A stretch of 64,000 nucleotides of DNA, taken from the NCBI GenBank assembly GCA_017442365.1, contig JAFRZW010000002.1, positions 271,159-335,158 of the forward strand, given 5' to 3'. Positions 8,043 through 16,139 of the stretch are shown in pieces; the stretch's first letter is position 1; each line of letters opens with the position of its first letter. This DNA comes from Rikenellaceae bacterium (GTDB lineage: Bacteria; Bacteroidota; Bacteroidia; Bacteroidales; Rikenellaceae). Made by a program: the position numbers and the translations under genes. Below the pieces are notes generated by a model. It ran no database searches and was not told the origin of the DNA. It saw nothing but the letters and a program-made list of their open reading frames with translations.

Positions 8043-9242
8043 TTACTTCTGAGTGATGATAACGGCACGGTTGGGAGGCAGGTTGGGGAACTGAACCGAC
8101 TCACCCTTCCAATCTACGTGCAACTTCTCTGCGGGAACACCACGCTGTACCAGAGCGTCCTTGATAGCGTTTACACGACGCTCGCTCAGGTTGAAGTTGT
8201 GCTGCTTAACACCCTCTTCCGATGCGAAGCCTACCAGGTTGAACTCACCCTCCGACTCCTTCATCATCTTAGCCAAGTAATCCAGCTGGATACCTGCGCG
8301 CTGAGTGATCTTATGCTTGTCCCACTCGAAGAAGATGATCATCTCGATAGGAATCTCCTTGCCCTGATAGATTACGGGAGCCTCAGCCTCAGCCAACTTC
8401 TTAGCCAACTCGTCAGCCGATGCCTGAGCGTTAGCCAACTCGTTCTCCAAGTTCTCGATACGCTTGTTGTAAGCCGAGTAGTCGGGCTCGGGGCAAACCT
8501 CCGGACGAGCAAAACCACGACGGTTGAAACGGTAGGTTACACCTGCGGTCAGCGAGAAGAGGTTACCATACTTATTAAATTTGTCGATAGCTGCCTGCTC
8601 ATCGCCGCCACGCAGACCGAACGACTCACGAACCAACATATTCTTAGCTTCGAGGGTCAGATCAACTGCCTTCGAAATGCGGAACTTGTTCAACAGACCA
8701 TACGAGAAAGCCCACTCCTGGTTGCCATTTGCATACTTATTATCGCCGCTGATGTGCGAACGAGCGTAACCGAAACCACCGAATACGATGGGCTGCCATA
8801 CGCGCATCTCCTTGTAACCACCGATCCAGTTGCGAACATTGATCAACGCGTCAGCGTGGATAAAGTAGTAGCTCCAGTCACCCTGAGGGCAAACTGAACC
8901 ATCGTCCCAAACGTAATCGCTTGCGCCAACTTCGTTCATATACAGCGCAGTCGACTTCATCTGCAAACCCTGAGCCTGCAAACGAGCACCAAATACGGGA
9001 GTAATCCACTTGGTAGCCTGTACGTCAACCTCATACGACAGACGCTTGCCGAACTTGCCTTCGTCCTGATTATCACCGAAGAACCAAGTCTGAACACCTA
9101 CACCTGCACCGATTTCCCAATTGTCCCAGAACTTGTTGGTAACGAAGTTTGCGTGACTGGGTTTCGGCTCAACCTCCTGCTGCTGAGCGAACGCACTCAG
9201 AGCCGCAACAACCAATGCGATAGTGAATAAAATTCTTTTCAT
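8043..9242 (-). CDS. OmpA-family outer membrane protein
   Basis: A 399-aa major outer membrane protein. A Sec signal peptide (MKRILFTIALVVAALSAFA, cleavage near residue 19) is followed by an N-terminal beta-barrel (about 25-245) rich in aromatic alternating strands. A short Pro/Cys hinge (RPEVCPEPDYS) leads to a coiled-coil stretch (ENLENELANAQASADELAKK). The C-terminal OmpA peptidoglycan-binding domain (about 285-399) shows FFEWDKHKITQRAGIQLDYL and NLSERRVNAIKDALVQRGV. It anchors the outer membrane to peptidoglycan. A TAAATTTG promoter box lies 120 bases upstream, giving a fairly long leader of about 110 nt. The gene is monocistronic, flanked by terminators. Confidence 0.93.
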   Translation of the reverse strand: MKRILFTIALVVAALSAFAQQQEVEPKPSHANFVTNKFWDNWEIGAGVGVQTWFFGDNQDEGKFGKRLSYEVDVQATKWITPVFGARLQAQGLQMKSTALYMNEVGASDYVWDDGSVCPQGDWSYYFIHADALINVRNWIGGYKEMRVWQPIVFGGFGYARSHISGDNKYANGNQEWAFSYGLLNKFRISKAVDLTLEAKNMLVRESFGLRGGDEQAAIDKFNKYGNLFSLTAGVTYRFNRRGFARPEVCPEPDYSAYNKRIENLENELANAQASADELAKKLAEAEAPVIYQGKEIPIEMIIFFEWDKHKITQRAGIQLDYLAKMMKESEGEFNLVGFASEEGVKQHNFNLSERRVNAIKDALVQRGVPAEKLHVDWKGESVQFPNLPPNRAVIITQK

Positions 9243-9361
9243 AAATGTTTGATAGTTAAAATTTTACTTGTTTTCTCTCATACTCACGGCTTCACACCAT
9301 TCAGCCTCTCCAAGCATTGTCCAATGCATTTGTGTCAAGTGCTGTATATGAATGCACGGTG

Positions 9362-9369
9362 CAAATTTA
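9362..9369 (-). promoter_or_regulatory. -7 box of the OmpA-family gene
   Basis: TAAATTTG on the minus strand fits TAnnTTTG. The predicted leader is about 110 nt. Confidence 0.6.
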
Positions 9370-9423
9370 TATAAAATATTCGGAAAATGAACAAATTTTA
9401 TCCTTTTTATTTTCATTTTTATA

Positions 9424-9464
9424 CAAAAAAACGACCCGAGACTTTGGCCTCAGATCGTTTTTTT
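9424..9464 (-). terminator. Terminator of nrdJ
   Basis: AAAAAAACGAtCtGAG pairs with CTCgGGTCGTTTTTTT around a short loop, 40 bases past the nrdJ stop. It is T-rich on both strands. Confidence 0.88.
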
Positions 9465-9503
9465 GTCCGAATTTCGTTTTTGTGAAGTAATCTACATCGG
9501 GAA

Positions 9504-12065
9504 TCAACCGCACTTCGAGTAGCCACACGACATACAAACGGGGCAACCATTCTGATATACCAGCGAATCCTCGCCACAATTCGGGCAGGCCTGCTTAGCC
9601 TTGGTGCCGTTCGAAATGTACTTCTTCAAAGCACGCTCGACGCCATTCTTCCACGTGTTGATGGTCTCGCTATCGAGGTGCAGCGACTCGATCAGTGCCA
9701 CAACGTCGATGATGGGCATACCGTGGCGCAGGACGCCCGAGATCAGTCGTGCATAGTTCCAGAACTCCTCGTCGAACAGACGCGAGATACCACCGATGGT
9801 GTTGGTGTAGCCGTAGCGGTCCTCGTATTGGAAATCGTAGCGCGAGTTACCCTCTTTGTCCTTGACTTTGATGATGTTACCCTTCTTCACCTTGCGAGGA
9901 ATGTACATTGCGTCCTCCTCGATCTTACCGGTAAAGATCTCATAGGGGCGACCGTTCACCAAGCCCACGAATGCGATCCAATCCTCCGAGCCGTTTTTGA
10001 ATCGAACGACCTCAGCTTCGAGCGACTGCGGGCGGCGAATCAGCTGCTTGTGCTCCTCTTGGCACTTGCACTCGTCGTCGGCGTTCTTCTTCTTTTTCTC
10101 GATCAGTACGCCCGAGCGCGAACCGTCGCGATAGACTGTAACGCCCTTACAGCCACACTCCCAAGCGGTCTTATATACGTCGGCAACCAGAGCCTCATTG
10201 ACGCTGTTGGGCAGATTTACCGTAACCGAGATCGAGTGATCGACCCACTTCTGAATTGCGCCCTGCATCTGTACCTTTGCAACCCAGTCGATGTCGTTTG
10301 CCGTAGCCTTGTTGTAGGGCGATGCTGCAACTAACTTATCGAGCTCTTCGTCCGAAATCGAGTTCAGATTGTCGGTGTTGTAGCCATTCACCTCCAACCA
10401 AGTGAGGAACTTATGGTGGAATACGTTGTACTCTTCGAACGAATCACCGCTCTCGTCAACGTACGAAACCTTAACATCTTTGTCGTTGGGATTGACCTTG
10501 CGGCGACGCTTATATACGGGGCGGAACACAGGTTCGATACCCGACGTGGTCTGCGACATCAGCGAGGTGGTGCCCGTAGGTGCGATCGTAAGCATAGCCA
10601 CGTTACGACGACCGTGTTTAACCATCATCTCGTAGAGTTCGGGATCGGCCTCCTTGATACGCTCGATCATCGGGTTGCCTGCCTCCTTCTCCGAGTCATA
10701 CATCGGGAACTTGCCGCGCTCCGAAGCCATAATGACCGATGCGCGATAAGCCGACGTTGCCAACGTGCGCTGAACATTCACTGCGAAGTCGATAGCCTCC
10801 TGCGTACCGTAGGTCAGACCCAGAGCGGCCAACATATCGCCCTCGGCCGTAATACCCAGACCCGTACGACGGCCCTTCAATGCCTTTTCGCGGATCTTCT
10901 TCCACAAATCGAGCTCCACGCGACGAACGTCCTCGTCCTCGGGGTCGCTTGCGATCTTCGAGATGATGGCCTCGACCTTCTCCAACTCCAAGTCGATGAT
11001 GTCGTCCATCATACGCATTGCCTTATTGACGTGCGACTTGAACAGGTCGAAATCGAACTCAGCCTCAGCCGTGAAGGGGTTCTTAACGTAGCTATAAAGG
11101 TTGATAGCCAGCAATCGACAGCTATCGTAGGGGCACAGAGGAATCTCGCCGCAGGGGTTGGTCGAAACCGTTACGAAGCCCTCGTCAGCGTAGCAGTCGG
11201 GCACACTTTCGCGGATCACCGTATCCCAGAACAGCACGCCCGGTTCAGCCGACTTCCACGCATTGTGGATAATCTTGTCCCACAACGCCTTTGCATCTAT
11301 GTCCTTTTTGTAAAGCGGTTCTTCGGCGTTGATAGGGAATTGCTGGCGGTAGGGTGTTCCGCTCAGTGCGCAGCGCATAAACTCGTCGTCGATCTTGATC
11401 GAGACGTTTGCGCCCGTAACCTTACCCAAGTCGGTCTTAGCGTCGATAAAACGCTCAGCGTCGGGGTGCTTGATCGAGAGCGAGAGCATCAGTGCGCCAC
11501 GGCGACCGTCCTGAGCCACCTCGCGGGTCGAGTTCGAGTAGCGCTCCATAAACGGAACGATACCGGTCGAGGTCAGTGCGCTGTTCAGTACGGGGCTACC
11601 CGTGGGACGCAGGTGCGAGAGGTCGTGGCCCACGCCACCGCGACGTTTCATCAGCTGTACCTGCTCCTCGTCGATACGGATAATACCGCCATACGAGTCA
11701 GCGGGGTTCTTGTGGCCGATCACGAAGCAGTTCGACAACGATGCAATTTGGAGCGTATTGCCGATACCGGTCATCGGGCCGCCCTGTGGAATGACGTAGC
11801 GGAAGTGGTCGAGCAGCTCGAATACCTCGGCAGCCGACATAGGGTTAGTGTAGCGATTTTCGATACGGGCGATCTCGTTAGCGATGCGCCAATGCATCTG
11901 CTCGGGCGAGCACTCGTAGATGTGGCCGAATGAGTCTTTCAGAGCGTACTTGCTCACCCATACGGTTGCGGCCAATTCGTCGCCTGCGAAATACTCTTTC
12001 GCGGTTGCAACTGCCTCAGCGTAAGGATACTCTTTCAGCTGGGTTGGTTTTTGATTTTCGGACAT
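9504..12065 (-). CDS. nrdJ: Adenosylcobalamin-dependent (class II) ribonucleotide reductase
   Basis: Reduces ribonucleotides to deoxyribonucleotides with a B12-derived radical, independent of oxygen. I chose the ATG at 12065 (MSENQKPTQLKEYPYAEA, 853 aa); a start 17 codons upstream adds an unlikely segment. Conserved features are SNCFVIGHK near residue 112, the active-site loop NPCGEIPL, and TIAPTGTTSLMSQTTSGIEP. The C-terminal redox-active cysteine/zinc ribbon includes CPNCGEDS, GCPVCMSCG and the terminal SKCG, so the re-reduction tail is intact. No B12 riboswitch is visible upstream, as expected for the cobalamin-dependent enzyme. Dependence on B12 uptake or salvage is inferred. Confidence 0.96.
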   Translation of the reverse strand: MSENQKPTQLKEYPYAEAVATAKEYFAGDELAATVWVSKYALKDSFGHIYECSPEQMHWRIANEIARIENRYTNPMSAAEVFELLDHFRYVIPQGGPMTGIGNTLQIASLSNCFVIGHKNPADSYGGIIRIDEEQVQLMKRRGGVGHDLSHLRPTGSPVLNSALTSTGIVPFMERYSNSTREVAQDGRRGALMLSLSIKHPDAERFIDAKTDLGKVTGANVSIKIDDEFMRCALSGTPYRQQFPINAEEPLYKKDIDAKALWDKIIHNAWKSAEPGVLFWDTVIRESVPDCYADEGFVTVSTNPCGEIPLCPYDSCRLLAINLYSYVKNPFTAEAEFDFDLFKSHVNKAMRMMDDIIDLELEKVEAIISKIASDPEDEDVRRVELDLWKKIREKALKGRRTGLGITAEGDMLAALGLTYGTQEAIDFAVNVQRTLATSAYRASVIMASERGKFPMYDSEKEAGNPMIERIKEADPELYEMMVKHGRRNVAMLTIAPTGTTSLMSQTTSGIEPVFRPVYKRRRKVNPNDKDVKVSYVDESGDSFEEYNVFHHKFLTWLEVNGYNTDNLNSISDEELDKLVAASPYNKATANDIDWVAKVQMQGAIQKWVDHSISVTVNLPNSVNEALVADVYKTAWECGCKGVTVYRDGSRSGVLIEKKKKNADDECKCQEEHKQLIRRPQSLEAEVVRFKNGSEDWIAFVGLVNGRPYEIFTGKIEEDAMYIPRKVKKGNIIKVKDKEGNSRYDFQYEDRYGYTNTIGGISRLFDEEFWNYARLISGVLRHGMPIIDVVALIESLHLDSETINTWKNGVERALKKYISNGTKAKQACPNCGEDSLVYQNGCPVCMSCGYSKCG

Positions 12066-12101
12066 AGTATATTTTTTGTTTATTGTAATTGCCAGACAAC
12101 A

Positions 12102-12137
12102 AAGCACGTAACCCAACCTTACGGGGGCTACGTGCTT
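12102..12137 (-). terminator. Hairpin between folB and nrdJ
   Basis: AAGCACGTAaCCC pairs with GGGgcTACGTGCTT around a 10-nt loop. It probably terminates folB transcription; being 40-70 bases upstream of nrdJ it could also act in the nrdJ leader. Confidence 0.6.
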
Positions 12138-12220
12138 ACAAAATTGAGGATAATTTTCAAGAATTATTTCTCAGCGTGTGCGAATTTATCTACAAGTTAT
12201 CAACAGTTTTCGCAAACGCC

Positions 12221-12574
12221 TTAACGAGTGATACCTACGGTTACTCGTTCGATTTTGCCACCGAGCGGCGGAGCCAACTTCGAAACCTCGACCCGAACGC
12301 GCTCCACCTGCGGCCACTCAGCTTTGATGGCGTCGCCTATGCGCAGTGCAACGTTCTCCAAGATGTTCGAGGTTTGGCGCATTTGGCGAGCGACGAGCTC
12401 ATAGACGTTGAGGTAATTGACCGCCTTCTGCACATCATCTTCGCGTGCGGCCTCTTCGCTCTCGGCGTCGATCTCGACCGACACCACAAAGCGGTTACCC
12501 ACCTTCTTTTCCAAATCGTAGCAACCGTGCGCTGCTCGAAACTCCATATTTTCGAGTCGAATCGTGAAAATCAT
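12221..12574 (-). CDS. folB: Dihydroneopterin aldolase
   Basis: A 117-aa cytoplasmic folate-biosynthesis enzyme converting 7,8-dihydroneopterin to hydroxymethyl-dihydropterin and glycolaldehyde. The start MIFTIRLENMEFRAAHGCYDLEKKVG carries the conserved GC/HG-type active-site strand. The family core continues with FVVSVEIDAE, the active-site motif VNYLNVYELV, and the C-terminal VRVEVSKLAPPLGGKIERV with the catalytic lysine in SKLAPP. Full length for the family. An ATACCTATA-type AT block precedes the start. Confidence 0.93.
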   Translation of the reverse strand: MIFTIRLENMEFRAAHGCYDLEKKVGNRFVVSVEIDAESEEAAREDDVQKAVNYLNVYELVARQMRQTSNILENVALRIGDAIKAEWPQVERVRVEVSKLAPPLGGKIERVTVGITR

Positions 12575-12599
12575 CTTCTTTTATATTATATAGGTATGT

Positions 12600-12767
12600 C
12601 CTACTCACTCAGTTGTGATCGGTCATTTCGCTCCGCCTCCCAATCTGCACCCCTCGTGCCACTTGTGGCACTAAGCCCCTGCCTGAGGCGGGGGTTTGGG
12701 GGTGGGTCATAATTGCAACCGCCGCCAATGGCGGCGCATTTGCGACGCAGGTGGGGTTGAGATGAGG
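12600..12767. repeat. GC-rich cluster of palindromes between tyrS and folB
   Basis: Three hairpins sit close together: GTGCCAC/GTGGCAC (12656-12671), CCCCTGCC/GGCGGGGG (12676-12694) and CCGCCGCC/GGCGGCG (12719-12736). The sequence between them is G/C-skewed. The last hairpin may help terminate tyrS. The overall layout resembles a REP-like dispersed intergenic element, but I see no second copy in this window. Confidence 0.45.
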
Positions 12768-14051
12768 TTACTCAACCGTGATAAGGTAATAATTCTTCTT
12801 ACCCTTCTGCACCAGCAGGTACTTGCCTGCGGTCAGATCCTCCTCCGTAACGGCACGCATCGGATCCGCAACCTTCTCCTTGTTGAGCGATATACCGCCA
12901 CCCTGAACGAGCTTACGGGTTTCGCCCTTCGATGCGAAGACATTGCAACGCTCGGCAACCAACTCGATGAACGGGCAACCCAGCGCTTCCTTCGATACAG
13001 TGAACTGAGGAACGCCGTCGAAAACCTGCAACAGCGTCTGCTCGTCCAGCGCGTGCAGAGCCTCAGCCGTAGCCTGACCGAACAGAATGTTCGACGCTGC
13101 AACAGCCTTCTCGTACTCCTCAGCCGAGTGGATCATCGTCGTAACCTCCTTAGCCAGACGCTTTTGCAGTACGCGCAGGTGGGGTGCCTCCTCGTGCTCG
13201 GCGATCAGCGACTCAACGGTCTCGCGGTCGAGCAGCGTGAAGATACGAATGTAGCTCTTAGCGTCGTCGTCGCTCACGTTCAACCAGAACTGATAGAACT
13301 TGTAGGGCGAGGTGTAGCGTGCGTCGAGCCATACGTTACCGCTCTCGGTCTTACCGAACTTCGTGCCGTCGGCCTTCTTGATCAGCGGGCAGGTGATAGC
13401 GTAGGCCTCGCCACCCAACTTGCGACGGATCAACTCTGTTCCGGTGGTGATGTTGCCCCACTGGTCCGAACCGCCCAGCTGAACCTTGCAGCCGAGTGTC
13501 TCGTACAGGTGCAGGAAGTCGTAGCCCTGCAACAGCTGATAGGTGAACTCGGTGAACGACATACCGTCGCCCTCGCCATTGAAGCGCTTCTTGACCGAAT
13601 CCTTGGCCATCATATAGTTTACGGTGATCATCTTACCGATGTCGCGTGCGAAATCGAGGAAGGTGAAGTCCTTCATCCAATCGTAGTTATTTACGAGCAG
13701 GGCAGCGTTCGGGGCGTCGCTATCGAAGTCGATCAGCTTCGAGAGCTGAGCCTTGATTGCCTCCTGATTGTGGCGCAGCGTCTGTTCATCGAGCAGGTTA
13801 CGCTCCTGCGACTTGCCGCTCGGGTCGCCGATCATACCCGTTGCACCACCCACCAATGCGATAGGACGGTGGCCGCAACGCTGAAAATGTTTCAGGATCA
13901 TAACGCCCACCAAGTGGCCGATATGCAACGAGTCAGCCGTGGGGTCGATACCCAGATAAGCGGTGGTCATCTCCTTTTCGAGTTGCTCCTTAGCTCCGGG
14001 CATAATGTCGTGGATCATACCACGCCATTCGAGTTCTTCTACAAAATTCAT
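12768..14051 (-). CDS. tyrS: Tyrosyl-tRNA synthetase
   Basis: Charges tRNA-Tyr in the cytoplasm. The 427-aa protein has the HIGH signature in [16 protein letters not shown] and the KMSKS-equivalent loop as KFGKTESGN. Tyrosine-binding residues occur in [13 protein letters not shown] and [11 protein letters not shown]-terminal S4 RNA-binding domain ends the protein ([14 protein letters not shown]...[16 protein letters not shown]). Length and domain order are normal for bacterial TyrRS. It follows dnaX by 31 bases on the same strand and is probably co-transcribed with it. Confidence 0.97.
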   Translation of the reverse strand: MNFVEELEWRGMIHDIMPGAKEQLEKEMTTAYLGIDPTADSLHIGHLVGVMILKHFQRCGHRPIALVGGATGMIGDPSGKSQERNLLDEQTLRHNQEAIKAQLSKLIDFDSDAPNAALLVNNYDWMKDFTFLDFARDIGKMITVNYMMAKDSVKKRFNGEGDGMSFTEFTYQLLQGYDFLHLYETLGCKVQLGGSDQWGNITTGTELIRRKLGGEAYAITCPLIKKADGTKFGKTESGNVWLDARYTSPYKFYQFWLNVSDDDAKSYIRIFTLLDRETVESLIAEHEEAPHLRVLQKRLAKEVTTMIHSAEEYEKAVAASNILFGQATAEALHALDEQTLLQVFDGVPQFTVSKEALGCPFIELVAERCNVFASKGETRKLVQGGGISLNKEKVADPMRAVTEEDLTAGKYLLVQKGKKNYYLITVE

Positions 14052-14082
14052 TCTCTTGTTTGTCGTTTATTTGTTTGTATTT

Positions 14083-15879
14083 CTATTCCAATTCCAGTTC
14101 CAACGCCTTGCGCAACTTGGCCACAAGCGGGTTCTTTTCGGCCAAGTAGGCCATTCGGTCCTCGACGCGAATGGGCTTTGGGGCGCGATACTCAACCTCG
14201 GGGCGCACAATCTCCAATTCGATAGAACCGTTCACTCCGGCTGTTTCGGCCAAAAGGTGCAACACAGCACTCTTGTGGTGGCGGATCTCATCTTCGAGCA
14301 CCTCGCTCTCGGCCTCGATCGTCAGGCGGTTGCCATCGACCCTCATCGTGTCGAATGCCAATGCCATACGCACACTCTGCTCGCGCAGCTTGGCAATAAA
14401 ACGCTCGCGCGTGTTGGCAATCTTCTGCTCGGTCAGCGGGTCGATCGAAACCAAGGGGTTGGTTGCTGCCTGCTCTGCGCTTTCGTCCGAACTCTTCGTC
14501 GAGGCTTTGCTCAGCAGCGAGGCGAGCGACGCTCCCGAAATCGAGGTGCGCGAGGTATTCGTTGGCCGCGACGTCGGCTGTGGTACCGGTTTAGTGGTTG
14601 TAGGCTGGGGGGTGGGTTGTGCCGCAGCAGGGGCTGCGGTGGCAACGGGTTGCGGTGCGGTCGGTTGCGGTGCGGTCGGTTGTGGCTGAGGCACGGAGCT
14701 CGTAGGCTGAGCGACCGACGGAGCTACGACCGCGCCATTCAGCGGTGGCAGCTCGAACGATTCGAGATCACCTATCGGCTCATTTTTTTTTTGACTCAGT
14801 CTGCAAAGTTTCATCAGACCGAGTTCAACCGTGAGGCGTCGATTGGTTGCCGTTCGAATCGTCGCGTCCAATTGGGCGAGCAACGTGATCGCTCCGAACA
14901 GAAATTCGGCATCACACGTGGCTGCTTGTGCGCGATAACGGTCGAGCAACGTTCCCGTAACTTCGAGCAGTGGCAACGTCTGAGCGTCGTGGCACATCAG
15001 CAGGTCGCGGCAGTGCTGAGCCAAACCCGCCATAAATGTCTGCGCCGAGAAACCGGCCGACAGCACACGGTCGAACAGCAACAACGCACGGGTGTAGTCG
15101 CCCGCCATCAGCGTCTCGACCGTGGTGAAATAGGTGTCGTAGTCGAGTACGTTGAGCGACCGAGCCACCTCGCGATACGAGAGCGACTGACCGCAGAACG
15201 AAACCGCTTTATCGAACATCGACAGTGCGTCGCGCATACCTCCATCGGCCTTTTGAGCGATCAGGTTGAGCGACTCATCGTCGTAGGTAACGCCCTCTTG
15301 CTGAGCGATATATTTCAAGTAGCCGACACTATCCTCGACACGAATACGGTTGAAGTCGAAGATCTGGCAACGCGACAGAATCGTCGGAATGATCTTATGT
15401 TTCTCGGTGGTTGCCAAGATGAAGATGGCGTGTGCGGGCGGCTCTTCGAGCGTTTTCAGGAACGCATTGAAAGCGGCAGCCGACAACATATGCACCTCGT
15501 CGATGATATAGACGCTGTAACGACCCACCTGAGGCGGGATACGAACCTGATCCACAAGCGAGCGAATGTCATCGACCGAGTTGTTCGACGCAGCGTCCAA
15601 CTCGTGGATATTGAACGAGCGGCCCTCGTTGAACGAGCGGCACGATTCGCACTCGTTACAAGCCTCATTATCAATGGGTGAGAAACAGTTGATCGCCTTA
15701 GCGAAGATACGTGCGCAGGTGGTCTTGCCCACGCCACGCGGACCGCAGAACAGATAGGCGTGCGCCAACTGCCCGCGCGCTATGGCATTTTTGAGTGTTG
15801 AGGTAATATGCGTTTGACCCACTACCGAAGCGAACGTAGCGGGGCGATATTTACGAGCTGATACAACAAAATTTTCCAT
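14083..15879 (-). CDS. dnaX: DNA polymerase III gamma/tau subunit
   Basis: Clamp-loader ATPase linking replicative polymerases. The 598-aa tau form has Walker A GPRGVGKT (46-53), four zinc-binding cysteines (C65, C74, C77, C80), the DEVH Walker B (127-130) and the SRC sensor (169-171). AAA+ domain III runs to about residue 360. A Pro/Thr/Ala/Gln-rich linker follows at about 388-435, then a C-terminal tau-type region. The gene contains an uninterrupted run of ten A (14783-14792) at codons 363-366, right after domain III; a one-base slip gives a stop immediately and a 366-aa gamma-like product. A near-leaderless promoter precedes it. Confidence 0.96.
   Translation of the reverse strand: MENFVVSARKYRPATFASVVGQTHITSTLKNAIARGQLAHAYLFCGPRGVGKTTCARIFAKAINCFSPIDNEACNECESCRSFNEGRSFNIHELDAASNNSVDDIRSLVDQVRIPPQVGRYSVYIIDEVHMLSAAAFNAFLKTLEEPPAHAIFILATTEKHKIIPTILSRCQIFDFNRIRVEDSVGYLKYIAQQEGVTYDDESLNLIAQKADGGMRDALSMFDKAVSFCGQSLSYREVARSLNVLDYDTYFTTVETLMAGDYTRALLLFDRVLSAGFSAQTFMAGLAQHCRDLLMCHDAQTLPLLEVTGTLLDRYRAQAATCDAEFLFGAITLLAQLDATIRTATNRRLTVELGLMKLCRLSQKKNEPIGDLESFELPPLNGAVVAPSVAQPTSSVPQPQPTAPQPTAPQPVATAAPAAAQPTPQPTTTKPVPQPTSRPTNTSRTSISGASLASLLSKASTKSSDESAEQAATNPLVSIDPLTEQKIANTRERFIAKLREQSVRMALAFDTMRVDGNRLTIEAESEVLEDEIRHHKSAVLHLLAETAGVNGSIELEIVRPEVEYRAPKPIRVEDRMAYLAEKNPLVAKLRKALELELE
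14783..14792 (-). promoter_or_regulatory. A10 slippery run in dnaX (predicted gamma-subunit signal)
   Basis: The codons read CAA AAA AAA AAT GAG (Q363 K K N E). Adding one A, or a -1 ribosomal slip, gives CAA AAA AAA AAA TGA and ends the protein at residue 366. Losing one A gives ATG AGC CGA TAG, also an early stop. The position at the end of domain III matches the gamma/tau boundary. Slippage at a poly-A run is the known route in Thermus dnaX. Confidence 0.75.
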
Positions 15880-15887
15880 AGCAACGG

Positions 15888-15895
15888 CAAAGATA
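15888..15895 (-). promoter_or_regulatory. -7 box of dnaX, nearly leaderless
   Basis: TATCTTTG on the minus strand ends only 8 bases before the dnaX ATG, so the transcript should begin within a few bases of the start codon. A TTG about 22 bases upstream may serve as the -33 element. Confidence 0.55.
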
Positions 15896-16069
15896 TGAAA
15901 ACTTTTTCTTTCCCGCGCAACATCGCCCTATAAAAATGTACGCACGTGCGCAGCGCGAGGCGTCAAAATGTCGCGTGCGGGGTGTCTATTCGGCACGCTT
16001 TGGCAGTCGAAAGTGTCGCAAAGTCAGTCGATTGTCAGCCTTGTATGGCAATTTGTCCGACGTGCGAAA

Positions 16070-16086
16070 TTGGCAGTGGATTTGCA
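16070..16086 (+). promoter_or_regulatory. Sigma-54-like -24/-12 promoter upstream of clpB
   Basis: TTGGCAGTGGATTTGCA has GG and GC separated by exactly ten bases, matching the RpoN consensus (TGGCAC-N5-TTGCW). The -12 element lies about 53 bases before the clpB ATG. The activator site was not identified. Confidence 0.45.
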
Positions 16087-16139
16087 CTGAATCTTTCTCG
16101 AAAAACGAAAAAAGTAACCAAAAACAGATAAGTACAACT

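Noticed and set aside
7780..8052. Short frames on both strands downstream of the OmpA-family gene
   Set aside because: They are made of terminator-like repeats and lack start context; the repeats explain the openness.
10413..11933. Long plus-strand frame opposite nrdJ (and similar frames opposite mfd, rng, tyrS and dnaX)
   Set aside because: These are codon-bias shadows of genes with complete family motifs on the other strand.
12066..12220. B12 riboswitch upstream of nrdJ
   Set aside because: No B12-box-like sequence or multi-stem aptamer; only one simple hairpin that fits a folB terminator. NrdJ itself needs B12 and is not usually repressed this way.
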